64,000 nt of DNA, taken from NCBI RefSeq assembly GCF_003594885.1, contig NZ_QZEZ01000001.1, forward strand, positions 372,001-436,000, in the 5' to 3' direction. The notes under the pieces were generated by a model that saw only the letters and a program-made list of their open reading frames with translations, ran no database searches and had not been told where the DNA came from. The DNA comes from Vallicoccus soli. GTDB lineage: Bacteria; Actinomycetota; Actinomycetes; Motilibacterales; Motilibacteraceae. Below, one piece after another: positions 44,984-52,266 of the stretch. Position 1 is the stretch's first letter. Each line of letters opens with the position of its first letter. Made by a program: the position numbers and the translations under genes.

Positions 44984-45865
44984 GTGCCTCCCTCAGCGAC
45001 GCAGGACGCCCCGACCGCGCCGAAGCGCGCGCGCCGCCGTGCGCCCGTGCTCGACCAGCAGTGCGCCGACGCCGTCGACCTCGCCCGCGCCGCGGCCGAG
45101 GAGCTCGCGGCGCCGGACCCGGTCGGCGAGCACCTCGGCGTCGTGGCCGAGGGCGACCGCATCGTGACCCACCGGTTCGCCTGCACCTCGCGCGCGTACG
45201 TCGGCTGGTACTGGGCCGTCACCGTGGCCCGCGCCTCGCGGTCCCGGGTCGTGACCGTCGACGAGGCCGTCCTGCTCCCCGGGGAGGGTGCCGTGCGCGC
45301 CCCCGAGTGGCTGCCGTGGTCCGAGCGGCTGCGCCCCGGCGACCTCGGCGTCGGCGACCTGCTGCCCACGGCGGCCGACGACCCGCGCCTGGTGCCCGGG
45401 TGGGGCGAGGCGCTCGCGCCGGGCCTGGAGGAGGCCGGCGAGGACGACGCCCTGGACCGGGCGCTCGGCTGGCAGCTGGGCCTCGGCCGGGCCCGGGTGC
45501 TCTCGCAGGTCGGGCGCGACGACGCCGCGGACCGCTGGTACGCCGGGGACCGCGGCCCCGACGCCCCGATCGCGAAGGCCGCGCCGGGGCAGTGCTCGAC
45601 CTGCGGCTTCCTCGTGCCGCTGACCGGCGTGCTGCGCCGCGCCTTCGGCGTCTGCGCCAACGAGTACAGCCCGGCCGACGGCGGGGTCGTCGCCGTCGAC
45701 CACGGCTGCGGCGCCCACTCCGAGGCCGAGGTGCTGCCGCCGGCCCCCGCCGCCGCGCCCGTCGTCGACGAGCTCGGCTACGACGAGGTCGACGCGCGGC
45801 CCGCGCCGCACGAGCCGGGCTCGGTCGACGACGCCTCGCCGGGCGAGGACCTCGGGCACAGCTGA
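44984..45865 (+). CDS. DUF3027 family protein
   Basis: The 293-residue protein matches DUF3027: DQQCADAVDLARAAAEELA, HRFACTSRAYVGWYWAVTVARA, PEWLPWSERLRPGDLGVGDLLPT, and the zinc-type GQCSTCGFLVPL ... GVCANEYSPADG ... HGCGAHSE, with Cys pairs that could bind zinc. The family is restricted to Actinobacteria and its role is unknown. It lies 2 nt upstream of the Hsp90-like ATPase, so the two are cotranscribed. Confidence 0.88.
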   Translation: MPPSATQDAPTAPKRARRRAPVLDQQCADAVDLARAAAEELAAPDPVGEHLGVVAEGDRIVTHRFACTSRAYVGWYWAVTVARASRSRVVTVDEAVLLPGEGAVRAPEWLPWSERLRPGDLGVGDLLPTAADDPRLVPGWGEALAPGLEEAGEDDALDRALGWQLGLGRARVLSQVGRDDAADRWYAGDRGPDAPIAKAAPGQCSTCGFLVPLTGVLRRAFGVCANEYSPADGGVVAVDHGCGAHSEAEVLPPAPAAAPVVDELGYDEVDARPAPHEPGSVDDASPGEDLGHS

Positions 45866-45867
45866 CG

Positions 45868-48798
45868 GTGGCCGACCCGTTCGGCACCGCGGGCCTGCGC
45901 GAGCGCGTGCTCGCGGCCTGGTCCGCGTCCCCCGCCCGCCTGCGCGAGGACGCGAACGCCGAGGAGGACCTCGCGCTCGGCGGCTACCGGGACCGCCTCG
46001 TCGTCGAGCTCGCGCAGAACGCGGCCGACGCCGCGGCCCGGGCCGGCGTCCCCGGCCGACTGCTGCTGCGCCTCGACGGGAACCGGCTCGTCGCCGCCAA
46101 CACCGGCGCCCCCCTCGACGCCGCCGGCGTGCAGGGGCTCGCGACGTTGCGCGCCTCGGCCAAGGACGCCTCCGGCGCCAGCGTCGGGCGCTTCGGCGTC
46201 GGCTTCGCGGCGGTGCTCGCCGCCTCCGACGAGCCGGCCGTGGCCTCCCGGGCCACGGGCGGCGTGCGCTTCTCCAGGGCCCGCACCCGCGGGGCCGCCG
46301 GCGCCGAGCACGTGCCGGTGCTGCGCCTGCCCTGGCCCGCGGACGTCGCGGTGCCCCACGGCTACGACACGGTCGTCGACCTCCCGCTGCGCCCGGGGGC
46401 CGACCCCGGTCCGCTCCTCGACGCGGTCGGCGGCTGGCTGCTGCTCGTCCTGCCGGGCCTCGCCGAGGTGGCCGTCGAGCGGGACGGGCGCCGGCGGGTG
46501 CTGGCGGCGCGGCACGAGGGGCCGTACGCCCTGCTCGACGACGACGGCGCCACCACGCGCTGGCGGGTGCACCGCGCGTCCGGGCGGCTCGACCCGGCGC
46601 TGCTCGCGGACCGCCCGACCGAGGAGCGGGCGCGCCGGGACTGGTCGCTCGCCTGGGCGGTCGCGCTGGAGGGCGCGCAGCCCGTGGTGCCCCCGCCGGG
46701 GGTCGCGCCGGTCCTGCACGCGCCGACGCCCTCGGACGAGCCGCTCGGGCTGCCGGCGCTGCTCGTCGCGCCGTTCCCGCTGGACCCGTCGCGGCGCCAC
46801 GTCGCGCCGGGGCCGCTGGCCGACCACCTCGTGGAGCGGGCCGGGGCCGCGTACGGCGACCTGGCGCGCGCCCTCGCCGCGGACGGCGCCGACCCCGCGC
46901 CGCTGGTCCCGTCCCCGGCCGCCGTGCTCGGCGCGCTCGACACCGCCCTGCGCCGCGCGGTGCTGCGCCGGCTCGAGGACGTGCCGCTGCTGGCGTCGGC
47001 CGAGGACCCCGGGGCGCTCGTGGCGCCGTCCGCCGCCGTGGTGGTCGAGGGCGCCGGGCCCGACCTCGTGGCCGCCCTCGCCCCCGTGCTGGGCGGGCTG
47101 GTCCGCACGTCGTGGCCGCGCGCGGCGCTCGCGGCGGTGGGCGTGCGGCCGGTCGCGCTCGCCGACGTCGTCGACCAGCTCGCCGGCCTGCAGCGCCCGC
47201 CGGGGTGGTGGCACGACCTCTACGCCGCGCTGGCCGCCGGGGGAGCGCGCCCGGACGACCTCGGCGCCCTGCCGGTGCCCCTCGCCGACGGCCGCCTCGT
47301 GCGCGGCCCCGCCGGGACCCTGCTGCCCGACCCCGACGGCGCGCCCGCCGAGGCGCTGCGGGGCCTGCCGCTGCGGGTCGTCGACCCCGGCGCCGCCCAC
47401 CCCCTCCTCGAGCGGCTCGGCGCCCGGCGCGCGACGGTCGCCGCCGTGCTCGACGACCCGGCCCTCGCCGGGGCCCTGCGCGCCGCCGCCGACGACGGGG
47501 ACACCGGGCCGGGCGAGGCCGTGCTGGGCCTGCTCGCGGCCGACCCGTCGGCGGCGGGCCCCTGGCCCTGGACCGGGGAGCCGCTGCTGCCGGGCGAGGA
47601 CGGGCCTGCCCGCGCGGACGAGCTCGTCGTGCCCGGCAGCGCCGCGGACGGCCTGCTGACCGGGCTCGGGCGGGCGGCGGCGGGGCTCGTGGCGGCGTAC
47701 GGCGAGGACACGCTCGCCCGCGCCGGCGCGGTCACCGGCCTCGGCCTGCTCGCGCTGGAGGACGTGGAGCTCGGCGACGCCCTCGAGGACGCGGTGGGCG
47801 ACCCGGGGGTGGACGGCCTGCTCGACTGGGTGGACGACGCGCGCGACGCCGCCGGCGTCGCCGACGGCGACCTGCCGCCCCTCGTGCCCGGGCTGGTGCT
47901 CGTGCGCGACCTCGACCTCGTCGACCCGGCCCGCTGGGGCGGCGCGCTCGACCTGCTCGCCCGGCCGCCGCTGCGCGCCGCCGTGCTCGACCCGGTGCGG
48001 GTCGTGCTGCCCGGCGGGCGGGTGCGGGAGGTGCCCCCGTACGCCGCCTGGTGGGTCCGCGAGCACGCCCTCGTCGGGGGGCGGCCGACCGCGGCGCTGC
48101 GCCTCGCCGGCTCGGACCCGCTGCTCGAGGGCCTCTACGAGGACGTCCCCGCCGGCGCCGACGAGGAGCTGCTGAGGGCGGTCGGCGTACGGACCTCGCT
48201 GGCCGCCCTCCTCGCCGAACCGGGCGGGCCGGACGACCTGCTGCGCCGGGTCCTCGACGCTGACCTGACCGCCGCGCGGGTCCGGGCGCTGCACGCCGCC
48301 CTCGCCGCCGCCGGGGCGCGGGTCGAGGACCCGCCGGCGCGGGTGCGGGTGCCCGACGGCGACGGCAGCCGCGCCGTCGACGCCGACGACGTCGTCGTGG
48401 CGGACGGCCCGCAGTGGCTCCAGCTGCGGTGGGCGGTCCCGCCGCTGGCCGCGCCGCGGGCCGCCGCGCTCGCCGACGCCCTCGACGTCGACCTGTGCTC
48501 GGAGCGGCGCGAGGGGCGGGTGACCTCGACCGGGACCCCGGCGGACGTGCCCCCGGTCGTGGCGCGCGTGCTGCCCGGGGCGCCCGGGCGCTGGACCGCG
48601 CACGACGACCTCGAGGTCGACGGCGAGCCCGTGGACTGGTGGGTGGACGGCGCCGGGGTGCACGCCGCGACGACCGAGGGCCTGGCCGCCGGGCTCGCGT
48701 GGGCGGCCGCCGCCTGGCCGCGCCGGCACCTGGTCGCCGCGGCGCTCGCCGACCCGGCGCGCGCCGACGCGCTGCTCGCCGACGCCGCCTGGGACTGA
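45868..48798 (+). CDS. Sacsin/Hsp90-like GHKL ATPase protein
   Basis: The 976-residue protein has an N-terminal ATP-binding domain of the sacsin/Hsp90 type: LVVELAQNAADAAARAG (N box), ANTGAPLDAAGVQGLATLR (G1-like), VGRFGVGFAAVLAASD (G2). A very large region of low similarity follows (about 250-976) with repeated aspartate-rich ALLxxP segments and no known domain. Sacsin-type ATPases are poorly understood in bacteria. It is cotranscribed with DUF3027. A domain-of-unknown-function role in protein folding or signalling is a guess. Confidence 0.82.
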   Translation: MADPFGTAGLRERVLAAWSASPARLREDANAEEDLALGGYRDRLVVELAQNAADAAARAGVPGRLLLRLDGNRLVAANTGAPLDAAGVQGLATLRASAKDASGASVGRFGVGFAAVLAASDEPAVASRATGGVRFSRARTRGAAGAEHVPVLRLPWPADVAVPHGYDTVVDLPLRPGADPGPLLDAVGGWLLLVLPGLAEVAVERDGRRRVLAARHEGPYALLDDDGATTRWRVHRASGRLDPALLADRPTEERARRDWSLAWAVALEGAQPVVPPPGVAPVLHAPTPSDEPLGLPALLVAPFPLDPSRRHVAPGPLADHLVERAGAAYGDLARALAADGADPAPLVPSPAAVLGALDTALRRAVLRRLEDVPLLASAEDPGALVAPSAAVVVEGAGPDLVAALAPVLGGLVRTSWPRAALAAVGVRPVALADVVDQLAGLQRPPGWWHDLYAALAAGGARPDDLGALPVPLADGRLVRGPAGTLLPDPDGAPAEALRGLPLRVVDPGAAHPLLERLGARRATVAAVLDDPALAGALRAAADDGDTGPGEAVLGLLAADPSAAGPWPWTGEPLLPGEDGPARADELVVPGSAADGLLTGLGRAAAGLVAAYGEDTLARAGAVTGLGLLALEDVELGDALEDAVGDPGVDGLLDWVDDARDAAGVADGDLPPLVPGLVLVRDLDLVDPARWGGALDLLARPPLRAAVLDPVRVVLPGGRVREVPPYAAWWVREHALVGGRPTAALRLAGSDPLLEGLYEDVPAGADEELLRAVGVRTSLAALLAEPGGPDDLLRRVLDADLTAARVRALHAALAAAGARVEDPPARVRVPDGDGSRAVDADDVVVADGPQWLQLRWAVPPLAAPRAAALADALDVDLCSERREGRVTSTGTPADVPPVVARVLPGAPGRWTAHDDLEVDGEPVDWWVDGAGVHAATTEGLAAGLAWAAAAWPRRHLVAAALADPARADALLADAAWD

Positions 48799-48801
48799 CG
48801 C

Positions 48802-48842
48802 CGCCGGGGACCGGCCGCGCCGGGGACCGACGCCGGGGACCG
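48802..48842. repeat. Three short direct repeats between two convergent genes
   Basis: CGCCGGGGACCG occurs at 48802, 48818 and 48831. They fill most of the 55-nt gap between the ATPase gene and the DUF2530 gene. No strong hairpin was identified. Confidence 0.6.
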
Positions 48843-48853
48843 GCGCCGCCGGG

Positions 48854-49126
48854 TCAGGCCCCGTCGTCGTGGGGGCGCTCCAGGCCCGCGCGCAGCCGGG
48901 CCCGGCGGCGCAGGAGGAAGGCGGTGCCGCAGAGCCCGAGGCCGGTGCCGGCGAGCGCGGTCCAGGGCCACAGGCCGTACCCGGCCTCCGCGAGGCGGTC
49001 GCGCAGCACGAGCAGGACGACGGCGGCCAGGGCCCACACGAGCGTGCCCCCGGCGACCACCGGCACCGGGTCGACCTCGAACGGCTCCAGGTCGGCGGGC
49101 TGCGGGCGCCGGTCCGGAGGGGTCAC
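48854..49126 (-). CDS. DUF2530 membrane protein
   Basis: The 90-residue protein has the DUF2530 pattern: LEPFEVDPVPVVAGGTLVWA, a first helix (ALAAVVLLVL), a second (WPWTALAGTGLGLCGTAFLL) and an Arg-rich tail. Function unknown; actinobacterial. It is divergent from the purine permease gene. Confidence 0.82.
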   Translation of the reverse strand: MTPPDRRPQPADLEPFEVDPVPVVAGGTLVWALAAVVLLVLRDRLAEAGYGLWPWTALAGTGLGLCGTAFLLRRRARLRAGLERPHDDGA

Positions 49127-49239
49127 GGCGCCAGGCTAGCGGCGGGGACGGTTGCCGAGGCGCGTCCCGCGTCTGGCACCCTTCCTGCGTCGCGGGGCCG
49201 CGCCCCCGCCGGCCCCCCACGTCTCGCGAGAGGGTCCCC

Positions 49240-50706
49240 GTGTCCACTGCCGCCCCCGCCACGCGCGCCGGCTCCCGCCTCGACCGCTACTTCTCGATCT
49301 CCGCGCGCGGCTCGACCGTGCAGCGCGAGGTGCGCGGCGGGCTCGCCACCTTCTTCACGATGGCGTACATCGTCGTGCTGAACCCGCTCATCATCGGCAC
49401 GGCGCCCGACGTCGACGGCCGCGTCCTCGGCGTGCCGCAGGTCGCCGCGGTGACGGCGCTCGTCGCGGGCGTCATGACGATCGCCATGGGGCTCGTGGCG
49501 CGCTACCCCTTCGCCATCGCGACGGGGCTCGGGCTCAACGCCTTCCTCGCGGTGACGGTCGCCTCGGACATGACGTGGGCCGACGCCATGGGGCTCGTCG
49601 TGCTCGAGGGCCTCGTCATCACCGTGCTGGTCCTCACCGGCTTCCGCACCGCGGTCTTCCACGCCATCCCCGGCGAGCTGAAGACCGCGATCGCGGTGGG
49701 CATCGGGCTGTTCATCGCGCTCATCGGCTTCGTCGACGCGGGGGTCGTACGGCGCCTGCCCGACGCGGCGCAGACCACCGTGCCGGTCGGCCTCGGCGTG
49801 GGGGGTCAGCTGCAGGGCTGGCCGGTCGCGGTGTTCTGCTTCGGCCTGCTCGTCACCGCCGTGCTGCTCGCGCGGCGCACCCGCGGCGCGATCCTCCTGG
49901 GCATCCTGGCCACCACGGTCCTCGCCGTCGTCGTCGAGGCCGTCGCCGACGTCGGCCCCTCGGTCGGCGCGGACGGCACGCCGAACCCGACCGGCTGGAG
50001 CCTCGTCGTCCCGGGCGTCCCCGACAGCGTCGTCGACCTGCCCGACCTCGGCCTGCTCGGCGAGTTCAGCCTGCTCGGCTCCTTCGAGGCCGTCGGCGCC
50101 ACGGCGGCGCTGCTGCTCGTCTTCACGCTCCTCATCACCGACTTCTTCGACACCATGGGCTCGGCCGTCGGCCTCGGCGCCGAGGCGGGGCTGCTCGACC
50201 GCGACGGACAGCTGCCCGACGTCGACAAGGTCCTGCTCGTCGACAGCCTCGCGGCGGTCGCCGGCGGCGGCGCGTCCAGCTCGTCCAACACGACGTACAT
50301 CGAGTCGGCTGCCGGCATCGGCGAGGGCGCCCGCACCGGGCTCGCCAGCGTCGTCACGGGCGCGCTCTTCCTGCTCGCCACGTTCCTCACGCCGCTCGTG
50401 CAGGTCGTGCCGTTCGAGGCCGCCACCCCGGCCCTCGTCATCGTCGGCTTCCTCATGGCCAGCCAGGTGCGCTCGCTGCGCTGGGACGACCACGGCATCG
50501 CGATCCCCGCGTTCCTCATCATCACGGTGATGCCGTTCACCTACTCCATCGCCACCGGCATCGGCGCCGGCTTCGTCACGCACGTCGTCATCCGCGCCGC
50601 CCAGGGCCGCGCCCGCGACGTCCACCCGCTCCTGTGGGTCGTCGCCGCCCTCTTCGCGCTGTTCTTCGCCATCGAGCCGCTGCAGCAGGCGCTCGGGGTG
50701 CGCTGA
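49240..50706 (+). CDS. NCS2 (AzgA/PbuG-like) purine permease
   Basis: The 488-residue protein has the AzgA-type start (YFSISARGSTVQREVRGGL, TFFTMAYIVVLNPLIIG), the long loop GLGLNAFLAVTVA, and DFFDTMGSAVGLG ... SSNTTYIESAAGIGEGARTGL, conserved in hypoxanthine/guanine/adenine permeases. About thirteen membrane segments. It imports nucleobases by proton symport. A GAGAGGG site precedes the GTG. The palindromic repeat cluster starts 40 nt after its stop. Confidence 0.92.
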   Translation: MSTAAPATRAGSRLDRYFSISARGSTVQREVRGGLATFFTMAYIVVLNPLIIGTAPDVDGRVLGVPQVAAVTALVAGVMTIAMGLVARYPFAIATGLGLNAFLAVTVASDMTWADAMGLVVLEGLVITVLVLTGFRTAVFHAIPGELKTAIAVGIGLFIALIGFVDAGVVRRLPDAAQTTVPVGLGVGGQLQGWPVAVFCFGLLVTAVLLARRTRGAILLGILATTVLAVVVEAVADVGPSVGADGTPNPTGWSLVVPGVPDSVVDLPDLGLLGEFSLLGSFEAVGATAALLLVFTLLITDFFDTMGSAVGLGAEAGLLDRDGQLPDVDKVLLVDSLAAVAGGGASSSSNTTYIESAAGIGEGARTGLASVVTGALFLLATFLTPLVQVVPFEAATPALVIVGFLMASQVRSLRWDDHGIAIPAFLIITVMPFTYSIATGIGAGFVTHVVIRAAQGRARDVHPLLWVVAALFALFFAIEPLQQALGVR

Positions 50707-50745
50707 CGGGTACGGCCCGGGCTCCCGGCAGGCGGGCGCGACCCA

Positions 50746-50851
50746 TGAGGGGCACCCTCAGGCGCTGATCGACCGTGAGGGGCACCCTCAGCAGACTCGA
50801 CTCTGCTGAGGGTGCCCCTCATCCGTCGTGGACGCCTCGGGGTGCCCCTCA
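50746..50851. repeat. Left cluster of TGAGGGTGCCCCTCA palindromes
   Basis: Four copies of a 15-nt near-palindrome: TGAGGGGCACCCTCA at 50746 and 50776, its reverse complement at 50807, and a degenerate copy (TCGGGGTGCCCCTCA) at 50837. Copies 50776 and 50807 plus the intervening GCAGA/TCTGC make a 46-nt hairpin (50776-50821) with perfect 20-bp arms and the loop CTCGAC. The same family recurs on the far side of the next gene. Confidence 0.9.
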
Positions 50852-50963
50852 CGGGTGTCGCTGCGTCCAGGTCCGCGTACGGGGCGCACCGTCCACAGGA
50901 CCGCCACGGCCGTCGTCCACAGCCCCGGAGCGCGCAGACCTCGATGCGCACGATGCTGCGCGC

Positions 50964-51926
50964 ATGCCTGCCGCACACCACGCGTACGTCCCCGCCGTCG
51001 CTGCGCTGCTCGCCTCGGGCCAGCACGTCGTGACCCGGTCCAGGCTGCTCGCGCTCGGCATGAGCTCCGACACGATCAGGCACCACGTCACCACCGCCGA
51101 CGACTGGCAGTGGCTCCTTCCGGGGACGTACCTGCTGCGCCGGGGGACGCCGACGTGGCACGAGCGGGCGACGGCCGCGCTCGCGTACGCCGGGCCGGGG
51201 GCCCTGCTCTCCGGCGGTGCCGCGGCGCACCTGCACGGCGCGGGGGACCGGCCCGAGGCGCTCCACGTGCTGGTGCCGCACGCTCGCCGCCGCAAGGACT
51301 GCCGCTTCGTCCGGGTCGAGCGCACGCGCCGGCTCCCGGACCCCGTCGACCGCTCCGGGCTCGCCGTCGCGCCCCTCGCGCGCGCCCTCGCCGACGCCTG
51401 CCGCGCGAGCACGGCGCCCAGGTCGACGCGGGCCCTCGTCGTGGCGGCCGTGCAGCGGGGGTGCCCGCTGGACGCGCTGCGGCGCGAGCTCGAGGAGGGC
51501 CCGATCAAGCACAGCGCCCTCCTGCGCTCGGTCCTCGAGGAGGTGGGCGCGGGGGTGCGCTCCATCGCGGAGGTGGACGCCCGGCGCCTGGTCCGGCGGG
51601 CACGCCTGCCCGAGCCGCTGTGGAACGCGGACCTGCTCGACCTGCAAGGCCGCTTCCTGGCCAGGCCCGACGGCTACTGGCCGGAGGTGGGCGTCGCCTG
51701 GCAGATCGACTCGCGCGAGTGGCACACGAGCGCCGAGGACTGGGAGCGGACGCTGCGCCGGCACGCCGCGCTCGCGAGCCGTGGCGTGCTGGTGCTGCAC
51801 ACCCTGCCGAGCCAGGTGCGCACGGACGAGGCTGCGGTGCTCGCCGAGCTCGCCCGCACGCTCGAGAGCGGGCGCGGCAGGCCCGTGCCGGCGGTCGTGG
51901 TCGCCGGGCTGCAGAGCGCGGGCTGA
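50964..51926 (+). CDS. AbiEi-like N-terminal plus DUF559 (Vsr/PD-(D/E)XK-like) protein
   Basis: The 320-residue protein has an N-terminal winged-helix region of the AbiEi antitoxin type (VTRSRLLALGMSSDTIRHHV, WLLPGTYLLRRGTPTWHERA, GALLSGGAAAHLHGAG) and a C-terminal DUF559 domain like very-short-patch-repair endonucleases (RPDGYWPEVGVAWQIDSREW, then LRRHAALASRGVLVLHTLPS). The core PD-(D/E)XK acidic residues appear as D in RPDGYW and Q-I-D where an acidic-x-acidic is usual, so nuclease activity may be altered. ATG 50964 is preferred. Clusters of one palindrome flank it on both sides, and no toxin partner is present. Confidence 0.82.
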   Translation: MPAAHHAYVPAVAALLASGQHVVTRSRLLALGMSSDTIRHHVTTADDWQWLLPGTYLLRRGTPTWHERATAALAYAGPGALLSGGAAAHLHGAGDRPEALHVLVPHARRRKDCRFVRVERTRRLPDPVDRSGLAVAPLARALADACRASTAPRSTRALVVAAVQRGCPLDALRRELEEGPIKHSALLRSVLEEVGAGVRSIAEVDARRLVRRARLPEPLWNADLLDLQGRFLARPDGYWPEVGVAWQIDSREWHTSAEDWERTLRRHAALASRGVLVLHTLPSQVRTDEAAVLAELARTLESGRGRPVPAVVVAGLQSAG

Positions 51927-51976
51927 CGCCGGTCGGAGCGGCTGCCCGTACGAGCGCGGTGGCCTTGGGTGATGCA

Positions 51977-52114
51977 TGAGGGTGCCCCTCAGGCGGCCAC
52001 GACCCATGAGGGTGGCCCCGAGCAGAGTCGAGTCTGCTGAGGGTGCCCCTCAGGCGCGCACGCCGCCTGAGGGTGCCCCTCATGGGTCCACCGGGCGCCT
52101 GAGGGTGCCCCTCA
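51977..52114. repeat. Right cluster of TGAGGGTGCCCCTCA palindromes
   Basis: Five copies, at 51977, 52007 (degenerate, TGAGGGTGGCCCCGA), 52038, 52068 and 52100. Copies 52007 and 52038 with the GCAGA/TCTGC joint rebuild the same 46-nt composite unit as on the left flank (52007-52052), here with the loop GTCGAG and some left-arm mismatches. All five have the same orientation. Confidence 0.9.
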
Positions 52115-52182
52115 GCGGGGGCGACGCCCAGCGCCCACCCGCACCCGCCCCCGCAGGACGGGCACCCCGGGCAACCATGACC

Positions 52183-52188
52183 TACCCT
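52183..52188 (+). promoter_or_regulatory. -10 box of the leader-MFS transcript
   Basis: TACCCT lies exactly 6 nt before GTG 52195. The same spacing is seen at 14574-14586, 35475-35487 and 54895-54907, and indicates a leaderless transcript starting at or next to the GTG. Confidence 0.45.
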
Positions 52189-52194
52189 CGCCGG

Positions 52195-52266
52195 GTGGCG
52201 GTGGAGCGCGGGGCGGGGCGGGTCGCGGCCGCGCGGCGCCCGCCGGCGGGGGCGGCGCGCGCGTGA
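52195..52266 (+). CDS. Possible 23-codon leader peptide coupled to the MFS gene
   Basis: A GTG-started frame of 23 codons, rich in Ala, Arg and Pro (AARRPPAGAA near the end), begins 6 nt after a TANNNT box and its TGA overlaps the MFS start codon (GTGA). It would be the first thing translated on a leaderless mRNA and would couple to MFS translation. It may be a regulatory leader, a remnant of a lost upstream gene, or chance. Confidence 0.35.
   Translation: MAVERGAGRVAAARRPPAGAARA

Noticed and set aside
45868-48798. Anti-phage defence gene (sacsin-like ATPases occur in some defence systems)
   Set aside because: The neighbours (DUF3027, DUF2530, MFS, cspB) form a conserved housekeeping neighbourhood in actinobacteria as far as I recall, with no nuclease or other defence partner next to it.
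50964-51926. Complete AbiE toxin-antitoxin pair
   Set aside because: The N-terminal part looks like AbiEi, but no AbiEii nucleotidyltransferase gene is next to it, and the C-terminus is a DUF559 domain instead.
50746-52114. CRISPR array
   Set aside because: The repeats are only 15 nt, some are inverted, spacers vary from about 15 to over 1100 nt, and a gene sits among them. No cas genes are present.
51976-52266. A 96-codon frame across the right repeat cluster and the MFS start
   Set aside because: Its first part is translated repeat sequence. Only the last 23 codons, from GTG 52195, have a promoter-like box with the right spacing, so only that part was kept, with low confidence.
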